Shown here piece after piece: positions 9,060 to 18,504 of a stretch of DNA of 64,000 nucleotides. Source of the stretch: UBA5158 sp963692955 (GTDB lineage: Bacteria; Pseudomonadota; Gammaproteobacteria; DSM-16500); the NCBI GenBank assembly GCA_963692955.1, contig OY843587.1, positions 496,001 to 560,000 on the forward strand, given 5' to 3'. Numbering within the stretch: position 1 is the first letter of the stretch; the number at the start of each line of letters is the position of its first letter. Made by a program: the position numbers and the translations under genes. The notes under the pieces are model-generated. The model was not told the origin of the DNA, ran no database searches, and worked only from the letters and a program-made list of their open reading frames with translations.

Positions 9060-10385
9060 ATGCAAGCAGACAACCTTCCAAGCGTGAAGAAACCGCCTTT
9101 AATCGAAGTGATTGACGTCAATAAAGCGTTTAAAAAAGGCGAGCGTCAAGAACTGCAAGTGTTACAAGACGTGAATTTTCGCATGGATGAAGGCGAAATC
9201 GTCGCCATTCTCGGTAAATCCGGCTCAGGTAAATCGACTTTGTTACGCATCATCGCCGGCCTGGTCGCGCCGACGACCGGCCAAGTTTTTTATCGCGGCA
9301 AATCCGTGTTCGATCCGGTGCGCGGCATTTCCATGGTGTTCCAGAATTTCGCGCTATTGCCGTGGCTGACGGTTTTGCAAAATGTGGAATTAGGTTTAGA
9401 AGCGTTAGGCGTCGGCCGCGAAGAACGGCGTGAACGCGCGTTGAAAGCGATCGACACGATAGGCTTAGACGGGTTCGAATCCGCGTTCCCAAAAGAACTA
9501 TCCGGCGGTATGCGGCAGCGCGTCGGTTTCGCGCGCGCGTTGGTGGTAACCCCCGATGTGCTAATGATGGATGAACCGTTTTCCGCGTTAGATGTGTTGA
9601 CCGCTGACAACTTGAAGAGTGACTTATTAGATTTATGGCAAAATAAAAAAACCGGCATTCACGGCATTTTATTTGTGACGCACAACATCGAAGAAGCCGC
9701 GCTGTTGGCCGATCGCATTATTATTTTTAACAGTAATCCAGGCTCGATCCGCGCGGAATTGAAAGTGACGCTCGCGCACCCGCGCAGTGATTTAGATCCG
9801 CGGTTCCGCAATCAAGTCGACCGCGTGTATACCTTGATGACCACCGTGCCGCAAACCGCCGGCGGTTTACCCGGCCAAAAACAACCGCGCATCGACATCG
9901 GCTACCGGTTACCGGAAGCGAGCATCGCGGAAGTGACGGGTTTATTAGAAACGCTGAACGCGCCGGAAAATAATGGCAAAATGGATTTGCCGGACGTCGC
10001 GGACACCTTGATGTTAGATATCGACGAATTATTTCCGTTGACGGAATTATTAGAAATTTTACATTTCGCGAGTGTTTCCAAGGGTGATATCACGATTACC
10101 GAAGACGGCAAAGCGTTCGTCGAAGCGGATATTTTGGAACGTAAAAAAATATTTTCCGAACATTTAAAAAAATTCGTGCCGTTGGCGCGTTACATCTACG
10201 ATCAATTAATCCGCCATCCACGGCATCGCGCGCTCGAAGAAAATTTCTTATCGTTGTTAGAAGATTACCTGACGGAGCAAGAAGCCGACCGTGTGTTCCA
10301 AACGGTGATAGAGTGGGGACGTTACGCGGAATTGTTTGCCTATGATTATAACGCGGGCGTCTTGAGCCTTGAGAACCCGCGTTAG
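9060..10385 (+). CDS. ABC transporter ATPase, NitT/TauT type, with C-terminal AAA-associated domain
   Basis: 441 residues. The nucleotide-binding domain (about 15-265) has Walker A G-K-S-G-S-G-K-S-T, the Q-loop in M-V-F-Q-N-F-A-L-L-P-W, signature L-S-G-G-M-R-Q-R, Walker B V-L-M-M-D-E-P and the switch His in F-V-T-H-N. An extra C-terminal region of about 150 residues (290-435) resembles the AAA-associated C-terminal domain found on some nitrate/sulfonate-type ATPases, probably regulatory. It pairs with the fused permease just upstream. GAGAG precedes the ATG. Confidence 0.9.
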   Translation: MQADNLPSVKKPPLIEVIDVNKAFKKGERQELQVLQDVNFRMDEGEIVAILGKSGSGKSTLLRIIAGLVAPTTGQVFYRGKSVFDPVRGISMVFQNFALLPWLTVLQNVELGLEALGVGREERRERALKAIDTIGLDGFESAFPKELSGGMRQRVGFARALVVTPDVLMMDEPFSALDVLTADNLKSDLLDLWQNKKTGIHGILFVTHNIEEAALLADRIIIFNSNPGSIRAELKVTLAHPRSDLDPRFRNQVDRVYTLMTTVPQTAGGLPGQKQPRIDIGYRLPEASIAEVTGLLETLNAPENNGKMDLPDVADTLMLDIDELFPLTELLEILHFASVSKGDITITEDGKAFVEADILERKKIFSEHLKKFVPLARYIYDQLIRHPRHRALEENFLSLLEDYLTEQEADRVFQTVIEWGRYAELFAYDYNAGVLSLENPR

Positions 10386-10388
10386 CGT

Positions 10389-11570
10389 TTATAAATGCGT
10401 GCTAAAATTTTTATTGAAAAAATGAAAACTGCCTTTGCCTAATTTCTTAGTGTCGTACATCGCCATATCGGCTTTTTGAATTAACGTTTTTTCATCCACC
10501 CCGTCTTCAGGATATAAACTAATGCCGATGCTGGTCGTGATATTCAATACTTGATTTTTAATTCTGATCGGCTGCGCGAGGGTGTTACAGACTTTTTGCG
10601 CGACATCGGCGGCGGTTTGCGGGCTTTGAATGTCGGAGACTAACAATAAAAATTCATCGCCGCCTAAACGGCAAGCTACATCATTATGACTCACTTCTAG
10701 ACGCAAGCGTTCCGCTACCGCTAACAGTAATTCATCACCCGTATCATGGCCTAACGAATCATTCACGAGTTTGAATTTATCTAAATCTAAAAATAAGATC
10801 GCGAAAGATTTATTATGAAGCTTTGCGTCCGCGATGGTCGATTCTAGTTTTTCATAAAAATACGGACGGTTAGGCAAATGGGTGAGCGTATCGTGTGAAG
10901 CGAGTCTTTCTAAACGGATGTTGGATTTAATCAGCGTCTTGGTCAATTCCAAATTTCTGAACCGCAAGAGCAGCGTGTTCGCGATTAATTCGCTAGAAAT
11001 GATGGACGTGATTAACATCAACATGCCAAACGCCATCAGCGCGATGCCGATAAACGTTTCATAACTCGTGCCTTTCATCAATAAATAAATCGCCGTGACA
11101 AATAACGCCGGTAATAAGAATACCGCGTACATTCTTTTAAGCGGCGAATAAAATGGATTGGCGGCCGCGGCCACCCCGACTAATAAAAATAAAATAAAGG
11201 ATTCATGCAAATGATTATTAGTAGGCAACAGCACCGTGCCGGCGAAGCTCCAGCCCAAGCCCGTTAAAAACAAAAAGCTGACAAGCAAACCTTCCCAAAT
11301 ACCTTTGCGTTTATTATCTTTCGCGGCGGCACGATACGCTTTGGCGATATAAAAACGCGGCACGCCGGTAAACAGCACCATGCACACGCCCCAGCCGATT
11401 AACACGGCGCGACTGCCCTGCCACCAAAGGATATAGAAAATTAACGCGCCGGCGAAGGCTTCCGCCCATAGCATGTTGATCAACTGATTGTAGAGTATCG
11501 CCACTAGTTCGCTATGGACTTGCGTGCTGACGAGTGGGCTGGTCTTGGTGGGATTTTTGGTAAGATCCAT
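10389..11570 (-). CDS. Membrane-anchored GGDEF diguanylate cyclase
   Basis: 393 residues. The N-terminal half (about 25-205) has some six membrane segments forming a sensor region. The GGDEF domain follows, with an intact active site R-L-G-G-D-E-F and upstream substrate-binding L-F-L-D-L-D-K-F-K. It should convert two GTP to cyclic di-GMP at the inner membrane. The autoinhibitory I-site (RxxD, five residues before GGDEF) reads S-H-N-D, so product inhibition at that site is probably absent. It is the last gene of a leftward run dps, FUSC-like, GGDEF. AAGGAG lies about 13 nt before the ATG. Confidence 0.9.
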   Translation of the reverse strand: MDLTKNPTKTSPLVSTQVHSELVAILYNQLINMLWAEAFAGALIFYILWWQGSRAVLIGWGVCMVLFTGVPRFYIAKAYRAAAKDNKRKGIWEGLLVSFLFLTGLGWSFAGTVLLPTNNHLHESFILFLLVGVAAAANPFYSPLKRMYAVFLLPALFVTAIYLLMKGTSYETFIGIALMAFGMLMLITSIISSELIANTLLLRFRNLELTKTLIKSNIRLERLASHDTLTHLPNRPYFYEKLESTIADAKLHNKSFAILFLDLDKFKLVNDSLGHDTGDELLLAVAERLRLEVSHNDVACRLGGDEFLLLVSDIQSPQTAADVAQKVCNTLAQPIRIKNQVLNITTSIGISLYPEDGVDEKTLIQKADMAMYDTKKLGKGSFHFFNKNFSTHL

Positions 11571-11594
11571 TGAAATTTTTATCTCCTTGAAAAA

Positions 11595-12680
11595 TTATTC
11601 GGGTTCGACTCGTTTCGATTGTTCCAGCAAAATGACTAATTCCGTCAAATGAATAATTAAAATTTCCGCGCAAAACAATAAGCCATCCACGTACACCAAA
11701 TCATCGCTGCTAAATTCGCGGCTCATGTGCATGAGCGCGAGCTTAATCGGCTGCAAAGAAGGGATCGTGACCGGCGTATGGCGAAAATCACTGCGCCTGA
11801 TGCAAATCGAAATTTTTTCGAACGCGTCACACATGCCGAGATGAAAATCTTGCACCGGCGGGAGCATCGCGATCAAATCTTTGCCCGCCGGCATCATTTC
11901 ATACGCGTAATGCATACAGACGATGCTGCGGAACACTTCTTTTTCGCAGCGTAACACTTGCGTGAATTTATCGCGGTCAAACGCGACGCCAAAGGGTTCG
12001 CGGTGCGCTTCTTTCGATAGACTGCGTTGCGCCGACAACGATTTCACGATGTTTTCATCGATTTCTTGGTAGCGCGCCACCACTGCGTCGGTTTGTTCTA
12101 TCATTAATGTTTCATAATAAAAATCACGGATGCCTTCGATAGTATCCGCTTGGGTTTTCCGCATGTGGTCACGCGCGCGGATCGGCAGCACGAATTGCGA
12201 CACTAACGCGGCGATCAAAATCCCGACGCTGATTTCAAGAAAGCGCATCAACGCAGTGGTAATCGTGGGATGTTTGCCGAGTAAGATCACGATGACAGTA
12301 ACAGCGCCCAAGGTACCGGAATCGCTATAACTTTTTTCGCTAGTGGCGATGTAACTAAAAATCATCGCGCCAGAGGCAACCGTAAACGCGGTAGGAACGA
12401 CTTCGGTGCCGAATAATGTGATAGTAACGGCCGCTAAAATTGAACCGCCGAGCGTGCCTAAAAAACGCATGTAAGATTTTATCAAGACACTGCCGACATT
12501 GACTTGCGCGCACATGACGACCGCGATAGTGATAATTAACCAGGAATCCATAACGCCATAGTTAATGAATAACAAGCCGGCAAGACAGGCTAATGCCGTT
12601 TTAATACTATGAATGACGCGTTCGAAATCGATAGCTTGAAAAAACAAAAAAGGCCGGCTTATTACCTTGTTGTTTTGCAT
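11595..12680 (-). CDS. FUSC-family (YccS/aromatic acid exporter-like) inner-membrane protein
   Basis: 361 residues. About six membrane segments fill residues 25-175, with the signature stretch around W-L-I-I-T-I-A-V-V-M and the following R-F-L-G-T-L-G-G-S. A cytoplasmic, mainly helical C-terminal half follows. Relatives include the p-hydroxybenzoic-acid efflux AaeB and YccS families; this one has a single membrane bundle and is half the length of AaeB. Substrate unknown. Its start lies 3 nt from the dps stop, so the two are cotranscribed. Confidence 0.75.
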   Translation of the reverse strand: MQNNKVISRPFLFFQAIDFERVIHSIKTALACLAGLLFINYGVMDSWLIITIAVVMCAQVNVGSVLIKSYMRFLGTLGGSILAAVTITLFGTEVVPTAFTVASGAMIFSYIATSEKSYSDSGTLGAVTVIVILLGKHPTITTALMRFLEISVGILIAALVSQFVLPIRARDHMRKTQADTIEGIRDFYYETLMIEQTDAVVARYQEIDENIVKSLSAQRSLSKEAHREPFGVAFDRDKFTQVLRCEKEVFRSIVCMHYAYEMMPAGKDLIAMLPPVQDFHLGMCDAFEKISICIRRSDFRHTPVTIPSLQPIKLALMHMSREFSSDDLVYVDGLLFCAEILIIHLTELVILLEQSKRVEPE

Positions 12681-12683
12681 GCT

Positions 12684-13154
12684 TTACTCCAAGCAGCTGC
12701 GTAACATCCAGGCAGTTTTTTCTTGTTCGCGTATACGTTCGATTAATAAATCCATGGTCGCCTCGTCTTGCGCTTTCGATGCTTTCGGCAAAATATTGTA
12801 GGCTTGCAAAATTATCGTTTCATGGTCTTTTAACAAATGCTTAATCATTTCTTTGCTGGTGGGCGTACTAGTTTCATCTTTCAACGCGCTTAACTTCATG
12901 AAATGTGAAAATGACGCCGGTACTTTGACCTTCAACGCGCGGATGCGTTCGGCGATTATGTCGATGGCTTCAGCGAGTTGTTTGTATTGCTCTTCGAACA
13001 TGAGATGCAAAGAATGAAAATTCGGGCCAGTGACGTTCCAATGATAATTTTGGGTTTTTAAATACAGTGAATACGTTCCGGCGAGCAAATGAATTAACTC
13101 ATCGCCAATTTTTTGGTGTTGATGATTTTTAGAAGGTAGGGTGGTGACAGACAT
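12684..13154 (-). CDS. dps: Dps-family mini-ferritin
   Basis: 156 residues, usual Dps length. The inter-subunit ferroxidase ligands are all present: His38 (in N-Y-H-W-N), His50, Asp65 and Glu69. Their spacing is identical to that of Listeria Dps (H31, H43, D58, E62). Dps dodecamers oxidise Fe(II) with peroxide and store iron, and some bind DNA; the N-terminus here is short with few lysines, so DNA binding is uncertain. GAGAGGAA precedes the ATG. A perfect inverted repeat upstream (13228-13244) may be regulatory. Confidence 0.92.
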   Translation of the reverse strand: MSVTTLPSKNHQHQKIGDELIHLLAGTYSLYLKTQNYHWNVTGPNFHSLHLMFEEQYKQLAEAIDIIAERIRALKVKVPASFSHFMKLSALKDETSTPTSKEMIKHLLKDHETIILQAYNILPKASKAQDEATMDLLIERIREQEKTAWMLRSCLE

Positions 13155-13227
13155 GGGCGTTCCTCTCGATGATAAGCTGTGTTGATTATTTTATCTTATT
13201 TGGATAAAGAGGAGTGAATTAAATTTT

Positions 13228-13244
13228 CTTATCGTTTCGATAAG
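13228..13244. promoter_or_regulatory. Perfect 7-bp inverted repeat upstream of dps
   Basis: CTTATCG and CGATAAG flank a 3-nt spacer in the 119-bp gap between dps and the D-amino-acid oxidase gene. No run of T follows on the minus strand, so an intrinsic terminator for the oxidase gene is unlikely. An operator for a stress or iron regulator of dps is possible. It does not closely match the Fur consensus. Confidence 0.3.
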
Positions 13245-13273
13245 TAGGTGGCTACGCAAGTTTGACTAAAATT

Positions 13274-14224
13274 TCAGCTATTTATGTTCAGCAATCGCAG
13301 TACTTCTTCAGCGCAGCCCCAACTGACCGTAAATCCTGAGCCGCCGTGGCCATAGTTATGAATGACGGTGCGCGTATCGCTTAACGTTTCTTTTTCAATG
13401 CGTATCGCTTGACGGCCAGGACGCAGGCCCACCGCTTGATGCAAAATCTTTTTGCCGAGCAGTTTGGGTTCTAATTTTTGCGCGCGTTCGAGAATATTCG
13501 CGGCGAGTGCTGGATCAACGCTCGTGTCCCAATTGCCGGCGACGGTCGTGCCGCCGATGTAACAATCATAGCGGCGCGGCACGATTAAAATATAATTATC
13601 GTTGTCAATGGTGGCGAGCGTGATGTTCTTTAACTCCGGCACTTTTTCCACGAGTAGGTATTGACCGCGGATCGGAAAACTTTCTTTATCCGGCACTAAG
13701 TCGAATGAGCCAATGCCGCTGCAATTGATGATCGGGTTAAATTGCGTATCGACTGCCGTTAAATTAGCAAATTCTTTTTGAAAAAGTCTGCCGCCGAGTT
13801 TTTCAAAACGGTTTTTTAAATAATCGACATACACACTGGTGTCGATGAGTAATGTGCGCGTGGTGAAGCCGCGCACGTAAAACGCCGGCATTTCCGCGGG
13901 CTTGAGTTCGCGGTACGACGTCAGGATTTTCGTCCACAACGGCAGACCGGCGTCGGCATGATAGAGTTCATACAAATCGATAGGTTGCACGCCAGTCTCA
14001 GCGCCTAAATTTTTAAAAATTTCTAAAGAATATTCCGCCCATTTCAGCACCGCCGCTTCCGGGCCTGATTTATAGGGGTCCCACAAGGCGGGTGCCGCGC
14101 GCGACGCCATTTTTTCACTGATGTCGCGCGCGAAAATGTCGACTTCGCTGCCGCTTTCTAATAAACGGATGCCAGTCGTTAAGCCGCTGACGCCGGCGCC
14201 GATCACGGCGATTGATTGTGCCAT
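13274..14224 (-). CDS. FAD-dependent D-amino-acid oxidase (DAAO/DASPO type)
   Basis: 316 residues. An N-terminal Rossmann motif G-A-G-V-S-G binds FAD. The substrate-side motifs match eukaryote-type D-amino-acid oxidase: the Arg in V-G-L-R-P-G-R, which holds the substrate carboxylate, and H-N-Y-G-H-G-G-S-G-F-T-V-S-W-G-C-A near the C-terminus. It should oxidise D-amino acids to oxo acids with release of ammonia and peroxide. It is slightly shorter than human DAO. It lies 3 nt downstream of the EVE-domain gene. Whether it prefers neutral D-amino acids or D-aspartate is not visible. Confidence 0.85.
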   Translation of the reverse strand: MAQSIAVIGAGVSGLTTGIRLLESGSEVDIFARDISEKMASRAAPALWDPYKSGPEAAVLKWAEYSLEIFKNLGAETGVQPIDLYELYHADAGLPLWTKILTSYRELKPAEMPAFYVRGFTTRTLLIDTSVYVDYLKNRFEKLGGRLFQKEFANLTAVDTQFNPIINCSGIGSFDLVPDKESFPIRGQYLLVEKVPELKNITLATIDNDNYILIVPRRYDCYIGGTTVAGNWDTSVDPALAANILERAQKLEPKLLGKKILHQAVGLRPGRQAIRIEKETLSDTRTVIHNYGHGGSGFTVSWGCAEEVLRLLNINS

Positions 14225-14227
14225 TTT

Positions 14228-14698
14228 TTATTCCAATTTTTTTTCTAACGCTATAATCGTTTTCCATTCCGCCGCGGTGACGGGCGTGATGGAAAGCCGG
14301 CTGCCGCGGCGCGTGACTATCATCGACTCTAAGCGCGGTTGTTGTTTAATTTCTTCGAGCGTGATCATGCGTTTGAATTTACGTTCGAAGCGTACGTCCA
14401 CCATAAACCAGCGCGGCTTTTCGCGCGTACTTTTTGGATCATAATATTTAGATTCCGGATCGAAGGCGGATAAGTCAGGATAGCCCGCTTTGACGATTTC
14501 AACAATACCTGCAATGCCAGGCGGAACGGTGCTGGAATGATAAAAAAACGCTTTATCACCGACTTTAATCGCGTCACGCAACATATTGCGGACTTGATAA
14601 TTCCGCACGCCGTCCCAATGTTCGGTTTTTCTCGGTTTTTTGAATAAGTGATCGATGCTAAAAGTTTCGGGTTCGGATTTAAACAGCCAATAGTTCAT
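14228..14698 (-). CDS. EVE-domain protein (thymocyte nuclear protein 1 homologue)
   Basis: 156 residues spanning a full EVE domain: starts M-N-Y-W-L-F-K-S-E-P, then H-W-D-G-V-R-N-Y-Q-V-R-N, then K-V-G-D-K-A-F-F-Y-H-S. EVE domains are related to PUA and YTH domains and are thought to bind modified nucleobases in DNA or RNA. The bacterial function is not established. It is cotranscribed with the D-amino-acid oxidase, with 3 nt between them; this pairing has no obvious functional logic. Confidence 0.9.
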   Translation of the reverse strand: MNYWLFKSEPETFSIDHLFKKPRKTEHWDGVRNYQVRNMLRDAIKVGDKAFFYHSSTVPPGIAGIVEIVKAGYPDLSAFDPESKYYDPKSTREKPRWFMVDVRFERKFKRMITLEEIKQQPRLESMIVTRRGSRLSITPVTAAEWKTIIALEKKLE

Positions 14699-14728
14699 TT
14701 GTTAGTTCCATGCGGTTCACTATCTCGT

Positions 14729-15847
14729 TTACATAATCATACAGCGTTTTTTGCGCGGTTCGTCATTGGGTTTTATTTCGGGCGTTTCTTTTGTCGAATC
14801 GGATGACGCCGAGGGGTTGCTGGAAAAAAGTGTCGAAAGTTTGTTGCGTACCGACTTTGTACCGGAATTTTCTTTTTTTTCTTCCTCAATAGGTTCCATG
14901 GAATTTAGCCGAAAATGTACGCGCATCGAATTTTCTGCGGTGGCAGCCTCTAACTTTCTTTCCGCTTTACCGGCATACATAATTGGATTTGCGATGGTGA
15001 GCAAAACAGTGCGTTTATATTTTCTTCTAGGCGAGGCGGAATTCTCATTAATTTGCAGTTCTTCTTTCGAAGCCATGGTTAACGCGTACAACAACTTAGC
15101 TGAATCGGAAGTAGGAATGGGTTTCCATTTTGCGGAGCTTGCACTATCATCGTGTGTAATGAGGCACAATGTTTCTAAATTAACGCGACGAGTAGCGTTA
15201 TTATTTTTTTCATCGAGTTGTGAAATAAATGCTTTTGTATCGAAAAATTCTTCTAGAGGGATTGTGTCTAGGCCACCTGGAATATGATGGTATTCTTCGC
15301 CTTTCTCCCAAAAGCTTTCTTCTCTCTTATCTAAAAAAACGATGGGATACATGCCTGGAATGGACGCGGTGGCTAACACCGCGTCTCTGATTCTGGTTTT
15401 AGCGGTGTGTTCTTGATTAAACACATGGCGGCTGGTTTTAGGGATATGATTTTGCATATAAACCATCATCGTGATGATGTATAACTGTTTATGGCCCTTC
15501 TTCGGATCTAAATCTCCAAACGTAAAGTCAAGATTGTGGGTTTTGGTTTCAATAATCCTGCCGATCAAAGTTTCTAATTTGTCGCCGTCATAAGTTGTCG
15601 ACGATTTTTTGTTTTTGTTTTCTAATTTTTGCATAGTAAATTCTTCATGGAATATTTTTTCCATTTCATCGACGGTGTAACCTAAAGCGATCATCATGGC
15701 TAAAATGCCGCCCGTCGCGGAACCCACCACGCGTTTTATGTGTTTAAGATTGTTATTGGTTGATTTATTGAATTGCCTCAGCGCTCCGACAAAAGCTGCA
15801 CCATCTAAGCCAGTTCCTCCCAGAGCTAGGTTATATATTTTTGTCAT
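14729..15847 (-). CDS. Patatin-like pseudoenzyme with C-terminal polybasic CaaX box, putative host-targeted effector
   Basis: 372 residues from the ATG at 15847, chosen because AAGGCGAG precedes it; an extension to 15919 adds 24 residues without support. The patatin fold is visible: glycine-rich G-G-T-G-L-D-G (10-16), the strand-turn V-V-G-S-A-T-G-G-I (40-48) and A-T-A-S-I-P-G-M-Y-P. The nucleophile motif GxSxG reads G-S-A-T-G (42-46), so Ala44 replaces Ser. The partner Asp motif DGG reads P-G-G (190-192). Both dyad residues appear lost. The C-terminus is R-K-K-R-C-M-I-M, a CaaX box behind a basic patch, which in eukaryotic cells directs prenylation (Met at X favours farnesyl). Lipid anchoring inside a host cell is inferred. 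Confidence 0.8.
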   Translation of the reverse strand: MTKIYNLALGGTGLDGAAFVGALRQFNKSTNNNLKHIKRVVGSATGGILAMMIALGYTVDEMEKIFHEEFTMQKLENKNKKSSTTYDGDKLETLIGRIIETKTHNLDFTFGDLDPKKGHKQLYIITMMVYMQNHIPKTSRHVFNQEHTAKTRIRDAVLATASIPGMYPIVFLDKREESFWEKGEEYHHIPGGLDTIPLEEFFDTKAFISQLDEKNNNATRRVNLETLCLITHDDSASSAKWKPIPTSDSAKLLYALTMASKEELQINENSASPRRKYKRTVLLTIANPIMYAGKAERKLEAATAENSMRVHFRLNSMEPIEEEKKENSGTKSVRNKLSTLFSSNPSASSDSTKETPEIKPNDEPRKKRCMIM

Positions 15848-16004
15848 TACTGCTCGCCTTTGAGTAATCAAATCTAAAGTAAGGATTCGCATCTTACGGT
15901 GAGAAAGCTTAACAAACAATTAAGACGTTAAAAATATTGAAGATTTGATTTTGATGGCGAACAAATTAAATCCCTTAATTTAAGTTCAGTAAATCTTTAG
16001 CGCT
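15848..16004. promoter_or_regulatory. Upstream region of the pseudo-patatin gene
   Basis: 157 bp between the SET-gene stop and the pseudo-patatin start. It is AT-rich and must carry the patatin promoter unless transcription reads through from rho and the SET gene. No convincing -35/-10 pair or terminator stem was found by eye. Confidence 0.3.
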
Positions 16005-16466
16005 TCAAGTTATGAGTGACAATAAATCTTTTGTGCTGCGGCGCATGGCTTCTAGATATGAAATTCCGACCACAGGCTTGCCAGTAATGCTATCGTTGAA
16101 ATCTAACGTTTCATTTTCATGTGTCAGAAAACTATAGTCGATAGTGATTTCCGTGTCGCTGTTCCAATCGTCATAAGCAAACACAAAACCCAAATGATAT
16201 AAACCGGTCGGTTGTGAAGAGTGATTTATATAACATTCATCACTCCACTCAGGACAGATAGAATAATGCTGATCAAACCAACGCACATAACTTAAATACT
16301 CGATCGAATTTTTGTCGAAGCGTAATAAATTTTCGTAGGAGTAAATCGAAATAATATTATCTGGGGCAATAATGATAGAGCCTTTTTTAATAGCTTCAGC
16401 TAAAAAAAACCCTTTGCCCGCGCTATTAATTTTCGATGCTGCTATGTGGTATTTTGGAATAATCAT
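16005..16466 (-). CDS. SET-domain protein, putative lysine methyltransferase effector
   Basis: 153 residues, nearly all SET domain. An N-terminal S-A-G-K-G-F-F (15-21) matches the GxG SAM-binding strand. N-H-S (81-83) and I-T-I-D-Y (107-111, with the catalytic Tyr) match the pseudoknot core. SET proteins methylate lysines with SAM. In bacteria they are mostly found in host-associated species and can act on host chromatin (RomA of Legionella). There is no Cys-rich post-SET. The gene starts 11 nt after the rho stop and has almost no Shine-Dalgarno, suggesting translation coupled to rho. Confidence 0.8.
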   Translation of the reverse strand: MIIPKYHIAASKINSAGKGFFLAEAIKKGSIIIAPDNIISIYSYENLLRFDKNSIEYLSYVRWFDQHYSICPEWSDECYINHSSQPTGLYHLGFVFAYDDWNSDTEITIDYSFLTHENETLDFNDSITGKPVVGISYLEAMRRSTKDLLSLIT

Positions 16467-16477
16467 TACAGTTACTA

Positions 16478-17734
<1,257 letters not shown>

Positions 17735-18082
17735 AGTGATTATATGCCTATTTATCGTTGGTTGATCTTGAAGTTATTACCGTTAAATACTTGATTCCTC
17801 GTTAAACCTATAAATAACAGTGTTTGCGGTTGGGAATGACTGCTGCGAGAATGATGTCAAAAATTAAAATAATCATTATTCGCCTGCAGCTCTGTCAAAG
17901 CCAGGTTACAAAAAAACATGAAAAACTCGGGGTTAATTTATTTTTCGTCACAGTGTGGATTTATCGATAGGTTAAAACGAAGTTGCTTTATTTGAGTAAT
18001 TTAACATTAAACGCTGTGAATATCTAGAACTTATTTAACTAAAAATGACGTGTCCCCGGCTACCGGGGACCGTCTAGCAAGC
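17735..18082 (-). promoter_or_regulatory. rho leader with candidate promoter
   Basis: 348 bp without a gene. On the minus strand TTGACA (17893-17898 on the + coordinates) and TGATTA (17870-17875) are spaced by 17 nt, a good sigma-70 promoter giving a leader of about 130 nt. A second TTGACA lies at 17855-17860. Long AT-rich, C-containing leader RNA fits a site where Rho could terminate its own transcript. No rhoL-like leader peptide was confirmed. Confidence 0.45.
18052..18070 (-). terminator. GC-rich hairpin after trxA
   Basis: GTCCCCGG and CCGGGGAC form a perfect 8-bp stem with a 3-nt loop, starting 13 nt after the trxA stop. On the minus strand it is followed by ACACGTCATTTTTAG, so the T-run begins about 7 nt late. 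It may be a weak terminator or attenuator separating trxA from rho. Confidence 0.5.
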
Positions 18083-18409
18083 TTAAATATGAGTGTCGAC
18101 AAAGTCGGCTAATTCATTCTTGGTTAACGAGCCCACTTGGGTCGCCAGGACTTGTCCGTCTTTGAATAATATCAATGTGGGGATGCCGCGCACGCCAAAC
18201 TTAGGCGGGGTAGCGGGGTTAGAGTCTACGTCTAACTTAACAATTTTTAACTTACCTTCGTACTTCTGGGCAAGATCTTCTAAGTGGGGGGCGATCGCTT
18301 TACAAGGGCCGCACCAAACCGCCCAAAAATCCACTAAAACGGGAGTCGTAGAAGCAATGACTTCATTTTCAAATGAATCATCGCTAATTGCTGAAATGTT
18401 AGTACTCAT
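18083..18409 (-). CDS. trxA: Thioredoxin 1
   Basis: 108 residues with the active site W-C-G-P-C at 32-36 and the cis-Pro loop in R-G-I-P-T-L. Cytoplasmic disulfide reductase serving ribonucleotide reductase, methionine sulfoxide reductase and others. GAGGG precedes the ATG. Gene order trxA then rho on the same strand is conserved in gammaproteobacteria. Confidence 0.97.
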   Translation of the reverse strand: MSTNISAISDDSFENEVIASTTPVLVDFWAVWCGPCKAIAPHLEDLAQKYEGKLKIVKLDVDSNPATPPKFGVRGIPTLILFKDGQVLATQVGSLTKNELADFVDTHI

Positions 18410-18504
18410 GGTGGGCCCTCAACGGATAAAAAGATGTGACCATTTCAAAGGAAATCGTCGTCGTTTGCAAGCATTGTCTTATTAAGATGGAGGCGCTAGT
18501 CGAG

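Noticed and set aside
15848..15919. 24-residue N-terminal extension of the pseudo-patatin
   Set aside because: The internal ATG at 15847 has a good AAGGCGAG site and begins right at the patatin fold; the extension has neither.
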